IMG/VR virus record: IMGVR_UViG_3300008262_004495
Span: 1-20,265 of that record
Source of the DNA: a virus
Reading direction: 5' to 3' (one strand)
DNA: 20,265 bases
Shown: piece by piece, positions 14,047 to 20,254 of the stretch
Numbering within the stretch: position 1 is the first letter of the stretch
Layout: each line of letters starts with the position of its first letter
Position numbers and translations under genes: made by a program
The notes under the pieces: model-generated
Database searches by the model: none
What the model was told of the DNA's origin: nothing
Seen by the model: the letters and a program-made list of their open reading frames with translations, nothing else

Positions 14047-14883
14047 ATGGAAAAATCAAGATTATTAAATTTTATCAAAAAAACACATAAGTTTTATTCG
14101 AGTAATGCAACACCTAAAGATGTTTATTACGCATTAATAACTAATCCTGAAATGAGGCCGGCATTTAATTCAATGTTAAAAGGTAAGGATATTGCGTTAT
14201 ATAGTTTTTTGGTTCCAAAATTCAAAGAAAATCCAAATATTGAGGACTTATATGATGCGGTAAATAAATTTTTGACTGCGTTTAGATTATCGTATATCGA
14301 AGAACATAATCCAACAAAAAAATGTGATCAATGTGATGATGGTTTAATTAATTGTGATGTGTGTCACGGAACTGGGGAAGAAACTTGTCGTGATTGTGGT
14401 GGTAAAGGTAATACTGATTGTGATGATTGTGGTGGTGATGGTGAAGATTCCGAAGGTGAATCTTGTGATACCTGTCAAGGTGGTGGAACTTTAGAATGTG
14501 ACACTTGTCACGGTACTGGTGATGAACATTGTCAATATTGTGATAATGGTTACATCTCTTGTGATGAATGTGGTGGTTCAGGTAATATTGAAACCACCGA
14601 TACTGTTTTAATCGAAAGACAAAATTATTTAACCTATAATCCTGAAATTATTGATAAAATGAAAAAAATGGAAGAAGGGGATGTTTTTGACGAATCATTA
14701 TTGGACATCATGTATATTAGTGACTCAGTAATACTTTTAAATTCAGTTGAGGATTATTCCGATTATGATTTTCATGTTGATAGGGAAGACGGTGAATTTG
14801 TTTTTGAATTTGAATTACAAAATCCGAAATTGAATATAACACCGTATAGTAATTTAACTATAATATGGAAATCAGAACCTTAA
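14047..14883 (+). CDS. DnaJ-type zinc-finger protein without a J domain
   Basis: A 278-residue protein. Residues 1-90 are helical and not a J domain: there is no HPD. Residues 93-178 hold eight CxxC pairs (93/96, 103/106, 114/117, 125/128, 140/143, 151/154, 162/165, 172/175), most followed by the GxG of the DnaJ cysteine-rich domain, as in CDVCHGTG and CDTCHGTG. DnaJ has four such pairs and binds two zinc ions; eight pairs could hold four. The C-terminal 95 residues are acidic and mixed alpha/beta. DnaJ's zinc domain helps DnaK lock onto unfolded substrate, and a dnaK gene lies nearby. A direct link is inferred. Its last 26 bases overlap a convergent gene. Confidence 0.85.
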   Translation: MEKSRLLNFIKKTHKFYSSNATPKDVYYALITNPEMRPAFNSMLKGKDIALYSFLVPKFKENPNIEDLYDAVNKFLTAFRLSYIEEHNPTKKCDQCDDGLINCDVCHGTGEETCRDCGGKGNTDCDDCGGDGEDSEGESCDTCQGGGTLECDTCHGTGDEHCQYCDNGYISCDECGGSGNIETTDTVLIERQNYLTYNPEIIDKMKKMEEGDVFDESLLDIMYISDSVILLNSVEDYSDYDFHVDREDGEFVFEFELQNPKLNITPYSNLTIIWKSEP

Positions 14884-15127
14884 GATTAGAATCACCTTTT
14901 ATTACTCTATGATAAACCCCTATCGGTATATAATATTTTTCTCCAACTGTCAACCTCTTAGGTAGTTCATCATCCATTTGTAGATACCAATTTTCCCCTT
15001 CCAATACCTCAACAAGTCTATTCTCTCTGTCACGATGCCATTTCAGTTCGTCTGAATCAACGTTTGGAGAGAATATTCTTAGTTTTTTATTGTCAATTAT
15101 TTGTTGTTGATATGGTAGGTTTTCCAT
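14858..15127 (-). CDS. Small cupin-like protein
   Basis: An 89-residue protein starting MENLPYQQQIIDNKKL. The ATG at 15127 is preferred over an upstream TTG because it shares bases with the preceding stop (TAATG). ELKWHRDRENR (28-38) and a later VYHRVIKG (73-80) give histidines at the two cupin-motif positions. KRLTVGEKYYIPIGVYHR fits the second cupin motif (PxGxxH). The single-domain size suits a small beta-barrel, possibly metal-binding. Substrate unknown. The gene end overlaps the convergent zinc-finger gene by 26 bases. Confidence 0.72.
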   Translation of the reverse strand: MENLPYQQQIIDNKKLRIFSPNVDSDELKWHRDRENRLVEVLEGENWYLQMDDELPKRLTVGEKYYIPIGVYHRVIKGDSNLKVLISIL

Positions 15128-15753
15128 TACCAAGATTTTGAACTTTTAAGCCCTAATTTCTTAGCATGTCTCCCCACATTGCAACTCCAATACCCAGCCA
15201 TAGTTCTATCTTTCTTTTGGGCACAATTATGTCTCGCCCTAAATGATTTTGCCGCTTTAGGATTTCTATTTCTTACTTTAAGATTGGGATCACCAAATGT
15301 AACTTTCTTGATTGTCCCTTTTGGTGTTTTAACATATACTGCAAATTTCTTTGGACCTCCAGGTGTTCTGAATGGTGAATTTAATTTAACATTTTTTCCT
15401 CTATGTTTAGCTTCAGACAATAATTCCTCAACTTCTTCTTCATACATTGGAGCATCTAACCAAACTTCATCACCATTTTCCAATAATACCTTTTTACCTA
15501 AATCGGATTCTACTAACCAAATATCTTCATCATTTAATCGTATTTTACCTTCATTAAATAAATTTCTCACTTCATTAATAAGCTTGAAGTATTTGTCTGA
15601 GTATATTCTAAATATGTTTTCATTTAATGGTATTCTATTTTCCAAATGATATTTTAAATCCTCAGAAATCAAACAAGATTCGGTTAACTTCATTGATGGG
15701 TTTACTGTTTCTTTGAGAACTTTTTTTATTAATCTATCTATATTTTGTTCCAT
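15127..15753 (-). CDS. Phage protein with a conserved basic C-terminal FGDP/RARHNC/YWSC domain
   Basis: A 208-residue protein. I chose the ATG at 15753 (MEQNIDRLIKKVLKE) over 15786 because a TATTTAT box lies 15 bases before it. The N-terminus holds MKLTES, with an L-x-E site before S. An acidic middle region (DAPMYEEEVEELLSEAKHRG) precedes a basic C-terminal domain with VTFGDPNLKVRN, SFRARHNC and GYWSCNVGRH. This domain recurs in many tailed-phage proteins; its role is unknown, but the spaced cysteines and basic charge suggest a metal- or nucleic-acid-binding virion component. The stop overlaps the start of the cupin gene. Confidence 0.78.
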   Translation of the reverse strand: MEQNIDRLIKKVLKETVNPSMKLTESCLISEDLKYHLENRIPLNENIFRIYSDKYFKLINEVRNLFNEGKIRLNDEDIWLVESDLGKKVLLENGDEVWLDAPMYEEEVEELLSEAKHRGKNVKLNSPFRTPGGPKKFAVYVKTPKGTIKKVTFGDPNLKVRNRNPKAAKSFRARHNCAQKKDRTMAGYWSCNVGRHAKKLGLKSSKSW

Positions 15754-15767
15754 ATCTTTTCTTTTTT

Positions 15768-15775
15768 TATAAATA
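15768..15775. promoter_or_regulatory. Divergent TATAAATA/TATTTAT box
   Basis: TATAAATA on the plus strand reads TATTTATA on the minus strand. The minus-strand reading is 15 bases before the ATG at 15753, matching the recurrent box. The plus-strand reading matches the T4 late consensus and is 36 bases before the ATG at 15812. Either or both may be used. Confidence 0.42.
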
Positions 15776-15811
15776 TTACCTATCATTAATATAAAACCAT
15801 CTAAAAATAAT

Positions 15812-16036
15812 ATGTACTACATTTATGCAATTTTTTATACATTAATAAGAATATTTGTATTCTCAAAAATATTCTATCTATTCATTATGACATCACAATA
15901 TCCTGAATCCCATGATGTAAGTTTGTTAACATGGTGGATTTATTTTTTGATATTTGACATATGGTTATTACAAATGTTACCAGATAAAAAAACAAATCAA
16001 GAAAATAAACCAAATGATAATGATATTCTACAGTAA
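15812..16036 (+). CDS. Small unknown membrane protein
   Basis: A 74-residue protein with two hydrophobic segments, about 3-26 (IYAIFYTLIRIFVFSKIF, then YLFIM) and 38-56 (LLTWWIYFLIFDIWLLQML). Between them lies SQYPESHDVS. The tail (57-74) is polar and acidic. It could be a holin, antiholin or envelope-interacting protein; nothing decides. It starts a plus-strand run of three small genes. Confidence 0.6.
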   Translation: MYYIYAIFYTLIRIFVFSKIFYLFIMTSQYPESHDVSLLTWWIYFLIFDIWLLQMLPDKKTNQENKPNDNDILQ

Positions 16037-16055
16037 AATTTATTCCTCTACGACA

Positions 16056-16062
16056 TATTTAT
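16056..16062 (+). promoter_or_regulatory. TATTTAT box upstream of the gene at 16077
   Basis: CATATTTATAAAG lies 14 bases before the ATG at 16077. This is one of the clearest copies of the recurrent box. Confidence 0.45.
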
Positions 16063-16076
16063 AAAGAAAAAAATTT

Positions 16077-16604
16077 ATGAAAAATATTATCGTGAAAGAA
16101 TCTGAAATACGTAAAACACTTAGAAGGATTGTAAACGAGGACATGAGTCCTGAAATTGATGAGAAAAAAAACAAACCAAGATGTGTTGCAGGAAATGTAA
16201 TTCCGTTGGATGAAATAGTCGGAACTGCCGATGAATATATTGATTATGCTCCAGGTGTTAATAAGAGAAAACTTGGGGTAAACTCAATGGTTGATACTTT
16301 GGGAATTCTTAACAACATAAGATTATTTAAAGATGTTAAAGACGGTGGAGCACATTTGGCTTATAATATGATGCACCATTTGGATAAGTTCAGAAATAAA
16401 AACTATTATGATGAGACATCAGGACAGTGTAATAAAGCCATGGATAAAATCATCGAACTTTACAAAGAAAATGAACATGGAACTGAACTTGTTAAAGATA
16501 TTGAAAGAGTTTTAAATCTTCAAACAAAAGATGATGAATACACTCCATCCCCAAGAACTAAAGAATATCTAAAAAGATGCTTAGCTTTAGTTAAAGGAGA
16601 ATAA
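16077..16604 (+). CDS. Unknown protein with a double VKE/VNE N-terminal tag
   Basis: A 175-residue protein. It begins MKNIIVKESEIRKTLRRIVN, close to the start of the gene at 7604 (MKNIIKEQ) and with two [V]-x-E sites (VKE before S, VNE before D). The rest is helical: VDTLGILNNIRLFKDVKDGG (51-70), AYNMMHHLDKFRNKNYY, and KTKEYLKRCLALVKGE-like C-terminal residues. Two cysteines are present in addition to one near the tag. No enzyme motif is seen. It is probably another head-packaged or virion-associated protein, by its N-terminus. A terminator follows 49 bases after the stop. Confidence 0.72.
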   Translation: MKNIIVKESEIRKTLRRIVNEDMSPEIDEKKNKPRCVAGNVIPLDEIVGTADEYIDYAPGVNKRKLGVNSMVDTLGILNNIRLFKDVKDGGAHLAYNMMHHLDKFRNKNYYDETSGQCNKAMDKIIELYKENEHGTELVKDIERVLNLQTKDDEYTPSPRTKEYLKRCLALVKGE

Positions 16605-16653
16605 TCTAACCTCTTAGGAGGACTTTTAGGACCGTTACTAGTTATGGTAACAA

Positions 16654-16689
16654 AAAAAGAGGACATCGCTACGTCCTCTTTTTCTTTTT
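16654..16689 (+). terminator. Intrinsic terminator after the gene ending at 16604
   Basis: AAAAAGAGGAC (16654-16664) and GTCCTCTTTTT (16673-16683) form an 11-bp stem with an eight-base loop, followed by CTTTTT. The 49 bases between the stop and this stem contain a second GAGGAC (16618-16623) that could pair with the same right arm. Confidence 0.85.
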
Positions 16690-16693
16690 AAGG

Positions 16694-16700
16694 TATTTAT
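16694..16700 (+). promoter_or_regulatory. TATTTAT box upstream of the gene at 16713
   Basis: GGTATTTATAATAAAAACAC lies 12 bases before the ATG at 16713, directly after the terminator. The box therefore probably starts a new transcript. Confidence 0.48.
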
Positions 16701-16712
16701 AATAAAAACACA

Positions 16713-17009
16713 ATGAAAACTAAACTATTCTTCGGATGGGAAAACATTAAATGGTTTTTCAAAGAAATTACAAATATGTATTCTACAAAACCATCATTCT
16801 TTTCTAAAAAAAGAATTGAGTCAGGTGTTGCATTTGCTGTCGCTCAATGGGGTATGATTTTCTTCCTTTTAGAAAAACATTCATCATTGACTATGACTGA
16901 TTTAATTATGTGGGCGGGAGTTGAATTCGCAATTTCAGGGTACATTATACACCAAATACAAAAAGAAAAGAAAACTGAGGAACAAAAAGAAGAAACCCCC
17001 AACGAATAG
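16713..17009 (+). CDS. Small two-pass membrane protein
   Basis: A 98-residue protein. The start is MKTKLFFGWENIKWFFKEIT, then a basic SKKRIESG stretch. Two hydrophobic segments lie at about 38-54 (GVAFAVAQWGMIFFLLE) and 62-81 (TDLIMWAGVEFAISGYIIHQ). The tail is charged (KEKKTEEQKEETPNE). The size and topology resemble class II holins, but there is no other lysis gene beside it, so holin is only one option. Its stop codon lies in the loop of its own terminator hairpin. Confidence 0.7.
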   Translation: MKTKLFFGWENIKWFFKEITNMYSTKPSFFSKKRIESGVAFAVAQWGMIFFLLEKHSSLTMTDLIMWAGVEFAISGYIIHQIQKEKKTEEQKEETPNE

Positions 17010-17022
17010 TTGAGGGTTTTTT
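16993..17022 (+). terminator. Terminator overlapping the end of the gene at 16713
   Basis: AAACCCCCAAC (16993-17003) pairs with GTTGAGGGTTT (17009-17019) with one C/A mismatch, followed by a T run. The TAG stop at 17007-17009 falls in the loop. It ends three bases before the dnaK stop and may act on both strands. Confidence 0.8.
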
Positions 17023-17024
17023 AT

Positions 17025-18884
17025 TTATTTAACTTCTTCAAATTCAACGTCTGAACCTGTAAATCCTTCACTGTTTTCAGTCTGTCCTACATTACTATAG
17101 AGTTCCTGAGTAACTTGTTGCATTTTAGTATTAACATTATCAAGAGCTTCATTTATTTTGGTTACATCCCCTGAATTTTTAGCTTCTTTTAGTAGCTCAA
17201 TACCACTTTTTATTTCATCCTTCTGAGGTTCACCAATTTTTTCATCCAAATCTTTTAATGTCTTTTCAATATTGAATATTACATTATCAGCTTCATTGAT
17301 TTTCTCAACTTTTTCTTTAACCAACTTATCACTTTCAGCGTTTTCTTCAGCCTCTCTCTTCATTCTATCGATTTCTTCTTGGGATAAACCTGAAGATGAT
17401 TCAATTCTGATGGTTTGTTGTTTATTTGTACCCTTATCTAGTGCCGATACATTGATAATACCGTTTGCATCAATATCGAATGTCACTTCAATCTGTGGAA
17501 TACCTCTCATTGATGGCGGAATACCATCCAAATGGAATCTTCCAATGGTTTTATTGTCTTTCGCCATTGGTCTTTCCCCTTGTAATACGTGAATTTCAAC
17601 AGATGGTTGATTATCTACGGCAGTAGAGAAAATTTGTGACTTTTTGGTTGGAATTGTTGTGTTTGCATCGATTAATTTAGTCATAATACCTCCCATTGTC
17701 TCAATACCTAGTGAAAGTGGGGTAACATCCAATAAAAGGACATCTTTTACATCACCAGCTAACACCCCACCTTGAATAGCAGCACCTAAAGCCACAACTT
17801 CATCAGGATTTACTCCTTTTGATGGTTCTTTTCCAAAAAATTTCTTAACCGCTTCTTGAATTGCGGGAATTCTTGTTGAACCTCCAACCAAAATAATCTC
17901 ATCGATATCTTTTGTTGTTAATCCAGCGTTTTTTAGTGCTGATTTACAAGGTTCAATTGTTCTTTCAACCAATTTGTCAATTAATTGTTCAAATTTGGAT
18001 CTTGTTAGTGTTTTAACTAAGTGTTTTGGTTGATTTTCAATTACCATAAAGTAAGGTAAGTTGATTTCAGTACTTTGAGATGATGAAAGTTCAATTTTAG
18101 CCCTTTCAGATGCTTCTCTAAGTCGTTGAATCGCCATAGAATCCTCAACCCATCCATTATTGTCATTTTTGAACTCAGATGTCAACCAATCAACGATTGC
18201 ATTGTCAAAATCATCACCTCCAAGGTGAGTATCCCCATCTGTTGACAATACTTCAAACACACCTCCACCCAATTCAAGGATAGAAACGTCATGAGTACCA
18301 CCACCACAGTCAAAAACAACGATTTTGGAGTCTTTATTCTTCTTATCAAGTCCGTAAGCTAATGCGGCTGCGGTTGGTTCATTGATAATACGTTTAACAT
18401 TTAGTCCTGCAATCTCTCCAGCCTCCTTTGTTGCTTGTCTTTGAGCGTCATTGAAGTATGCGGGTACTGTAATAACCGCATCAGTTACAGTTTGACCCAA
18501 GTAATCCTCAGCAGTTTGTTTCATTTTCTGTAAAACCATAGCCGAAAGTTCTTGCGGGGAATACTCCTTACCATCAATCTTAACTTTAGGAGTGTTATTT
18601 TTCCCTTTTGTGACATTATATGGTACTCTCTTAACCTCAGACTTAATTTCGTCATAATTTGAGCCCATAAATCGTTTAATTGAATAGATTGTCTTCTCAG
18701 GATTTGTTACTGATTGTCTTTTTGCAGGATCCCCCACCTTTCTTTCACCACCATCTATAAATCCAATAATAGATGGGGTAGTTCTTTTACCTTCTGAATT
18801 GGTGATAATCACTGGTTCACCATTTTCCATAATTGCTACACACGAATTTGTAGTCCCTAGGTCTATACCCAAAATTTTACTCAT
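17025..18884 (-). CDS. dnaK: Hsp70 chaperone DnaK, full length
   Basis: A 619-residue protein, close to the roughly 640 of bacterial DnaK. The ATPase domain (about 1-365) has [15 protein letters not shown] (4-18), [16 protein letters not shown] with an unusual C and H, and [13 protein letters not shown]. The linker is [15 protein letters not shown]. The substrate domain has [17 protein letters not shown] and [17 protein letters not shown], followed by a helical lid. The last residues EFEEVK resemble the usual EEVK/EEVD-type tail. DnaK uses ATP to bind and release unfolded proteins. The sequence reads like Bacteroidetes DnaK, so it was probably taken from a host. It has a consensus sigma70-type promoter. 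No grpE or full dnaJ is in the window. Confidence 0.96.
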   Translation of the reverse strand: MSKILGIDLGTTNSCVAIMENGEPVIITNSEGKRTTPSIIGFIDGGERKVGDPAKRQSVTNPEKTIYSIKRFMGSNYDEIKSEVKRVPYNVTKGKNNTPKVKIDGKEYSPQELSAMVLQKMKQTAEDYLGQTVTDAVITVPAYFNDAQRQATKEAGEIAGLNVKRIINEPTAAALAYGLDKKNKDSKIVVFDCGGGTHDVSILELGGGVFEVLSTDGDTHLGGDDFDNAIVDWLTSEFKNDNNGWVEDSMAIQRLREASERAKIELSSSQSTEINLPYFMVIENQPKHLVKTLTRSKFEQLIDKLVERTIEPCKSALKNAGLTTKDIDEIILVGGSTRIPAIQEAVKKFFGKEPSKGVNPDEVVALGAAIQGGVLAGDVKDVLLLDVTPLSLGIETMGGIMTKLIDANTTIPTKKSQIFSTAVDNQPSVEIHVLQGERPMAKDNKTIGRFHLDGIPPSMRGIPQIEVTFDIDANGIINVSALDKGTNKQQTIRIESSSGLSQEEIDRMKREAEENAESDKLVKEKVEKINEADNVIFNIEKTLKDLDEKIGEPQKDEIKSGIELLKEAKNSGDVTKINEALDNVNTKMQQVTQELYSNVGQTENSEGFTGSDVEFEEVK

Positions 18885-18905
18885 AATTTAAATGTTTTTT
18901 GTTTA

Positions 18906-18934
18906 ATTATATGTTTTATTTCTTATGGTGTCAA
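18906..18934 (-). promoter_or_regulatory. Consensus sigma70 promoter of dnaK
   Basis: On the minus strand TTGACA (18934-18929), exactly 17 bases, and TATAAT (18911-18906) give a perfect consensus. The ATG is 21 bases downstream of the -10 box. No CIRCE or other heat-shock operator is seen between them. Confidence 0.8.
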
Positions 18935-18981
18935 TCCATAATTCATAAAACAATTGATAAAAATTAAACCAATTAAAATTT

Positions 18982-19000
18982 AACTGACAATTTGTCAGTT
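18982..19000. promoter_or_regulatory. Perfect palindrome between dnaK and the synthetase gene
   Basis: AACTGACAA (18982-18990), one T, and TTGTCAGTT (18992-19000) form a perfect 9-bp inverted repeat. It lies 48 bases upstream of the dnaK -35 box and could be an operator or a small hairpin. Its half-site resembles that of the palindrome at 5856-5873. Confidence 0.4.
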
Positions 19001-19069
19001 TTATTAAATTTTTAGTTAAATTATGTCTTTTTTAAAATTTATTTGTATTTATTCCTAAAAGTAAAAATA

Positions 19070-19105
19070 ATGGACATCAACTTATACAACATATTAAAAA
19101 GATAA
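19070..19105 (+). CDS. Possible 11-residue peptide before a terminator
   Basis: An ATG at 19070 opens MDINLYNILKR and stops at 19105, five bases before a terminator. A TATTTAT box lies 17 bases upstream (19046-19052), the usual distance. The sequence resembles the helical start of the tagged proteins, so it may be a remnant of one or a leader peptide. A non-coding small RNA is also possible. Confidence 0.22.
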   Translation: MDINLYNILKR

Positions 19106-19109
19106 ATCT

Positions 19110-19140
19110 AATCCTCCTTGTCATTAGGGGGATTTTTTTT
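19110..19140 (+). terminator. Intrinsic terminator upstream of the synthetase gene
   Basis: AATCCTCC (19110-19117) pairs with GGGGGATT (19127-19134, one G-U pair), followed by eight or more T. It would end a short plus-strand transcript starting near 19060. Its loop holds the -35 box of the next promoter. Confidence 0.75.
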
Positions 19141-19146
19141 TATAAT
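19118..19146 (+). promoter_or_regulatory. Sigma70-type promoter of the synthetase gene, inside the terminator
   Basis: TTGTCA (19118-19123), exactly 17 bases, and TATAAT (19141-19146) match the consensus at 11 of 12 positions. The ATG at 19173 is 26 bases after the -10 box. The -35 box lies in the terminator loop, so termination and initiation share the same DNA. Confidence 0.65.
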
Positions 19147-19172
19147 TAACCAATAAACATTAAAATTAAAAA

Positions 19173-20006
19173 ATGAAAAACACAAAAATCTACAACGAGT
19201 TAGTTCAGAAAATGAGAAACTTCTTCCAATCAAAAGGATTCTTGGAAGTACCAACACAATCAAGATTGTCAATCCTTGCAGCGTGTGAAAACCCACACTC
19301 AATCACTAAATTTGAATATTCAGGACAGATTTGGCCTTTACCTCAAACAGGTCAAATGTGGTTGGAGTATGAACTACTTAAAAACCCTGAATATCCTGGT
19401 GTGTATTGTATCTCAACATCTTATAGACAAGAGAAAACACCAATCCCTGGTCGTCATGATTTAATCTTCCCGATGTTTGAAGTGGAAACTAAAGGTACAA
19501 AAGAAGATATGGTTAAACTTCAAGCAGAAATGTTAGAATATCTTGGTTTTGATGTTCCGACTGTTGCCGACTACAATGAACTTTGTGAAAAATACGGAAC
19601 AGAAATCCTTGAAGCTGAACACGAAACAAAAATGTGGAATGAAATCGGTGATTCAATCTCACTTCAGAACTTCCCACTAAGAACAAACCCATTCTGGAAT
19701 ATGCAAAAGGGTGAAGGTGACAAATTCCAAAAGGTTGATGTTATCTTATTCGGACAAGAAACAATTGGTTCTGCAGAACGTTCTTGTGACAAAGAAGGAA
19801 TGAAACAAATGTTCTACACAATTGAAGGTGGAAACTATTCAGCAAAACTTTTTGAATTATTTGGTAAGGAAAGAGTAGAAAAAGAATTGGAAGAATTCTT
19901 ATCTTTGGACTTCTTCCCAAGATTTGGTTGGGGTTGTGGTATGACCAGATTGGCAAGAGCGTATGAATTGAATCTTCAAAAAAAACTTAGTACAGAAGTA
20001 GCTTAA
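19173..20006 (+). CDS. Class II aminoacyl-tRNA synthetase catalytic core (Asp/Asn/Lys type)
   Basis: A 277-residue protein with the class II catalytic fold. Motif 1 is around KGFLEVPTQS (21-30), motif 2 is SYRQEKTPIPGRHDLIF (83-99) with FEVE after it, and motif 3 is GWGCGMTRLARA (252-263) with R259 binding ATP. GQETIGSAERSCD (194-206) matches the subclass IIb region. The N-terminal anticodon-binding barrel of true AspRS, AsnRS and LysRS is absent. Core-only relatives act on other substrates: archaeal asparagine synthetase-like AS-AR makes asparagine, and EpmA lysylates a translation factor. So amino-acid activation is likely, tRNA charging is not. Two bases separate it from a small downstream gene. 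Confidence 0.85.
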   Translation: MKNTKIYNELVQKMRNFFQSKGFLEVPTQSRLSILAACENPHSITKFEYSGQIWPLPQTGQMWLEYELLKNPEYPGVYCISTSYRQEKTPIPGRHDLIFPMFEVETKGTKEDMVKLQAEMLEYLGFDVPTVADYNELCEKYGTEILEAEHETKMWNEIGDSISLQNFPLRTNPFWNMQKGEGDKFQKVDVILFGQETIGSAERSCDKEGMKQMFYTIEGGNYSAKLFELFGKERVEKELEEFLSLDFFPRFGWGCGMTRLARAYELNLQKKLSTEVA

Positions 20007-20008
20007 TT

Positions 20009-20194
20009 ATGGCAAAGAAACAAAATGTGGAAACACCAAAAACAGAAAGTACCAAATATGAATATGTCCTTGATAGTGGAGATATAATCCAAATATGGAG
20101 ATATGACAAAAAATATGGTAGAAACGCTTATGAGGTGGAAAACATTTACAAAGGTGAACCAAAGTTCAGTAAATTAAAAAAGGGGTCGAATTAG
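20009..20194 (+). CDS. Small unknown partner of the synthetase core
   Basis: A 61-residue protein starting MAKKQNVETPKTESTKYEYV. The N-terminal 17 residues are charged and probably flexible; the rest (YEYVLDSGDIIQIWRYDKKY and YEVENIYKG) looks like a short beta-rich unit. It begins two bases after the synthetase stop and ends inside the terminator, so the pair is one transcript. Function unknown; a subunit or regulator is possible. Confidence 0.68.
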   Translation: MAKKQNVETPKTESTKYEYVLDSGDIIQIWRYDKKYGRNAYEVENIYKGEPKFSKLKKGSN

Positions 20195-20205
20195 ACCCCT
20201 TTTTT
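20176..20205 (+). terminator. Terminator containing the stop codon of the preceding gene
   Basis: Six A plus GGGGTC (20176-20187) pair perfectly with GACCCC plus six T (20194-20205) around a six-base loop, a 12-bp stem. The TAG stop (20192-20194) is in the loop, and the left arm encodes the last residues KKGSN. Confidence 0.9.
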
Positions 20206-20254
20206 AATTATTACAATATTTATAATCATAAAATAAATTTATAAATTATAGTAA

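Noticed and set aside
15179-15649. Plus-strand open frame of 156 codons opposite the gene at 15127-15753
   Set aside because: Antisense to a protein with a conserved phage C-terminal domain; no promoter or start context supports it.
16713-17009. Firm holin call for the two-pass membrane protein
   Set aside because: Topology fits, but no endolysin or spanin gene is adjacent and many small phage membrane proteins have this form.
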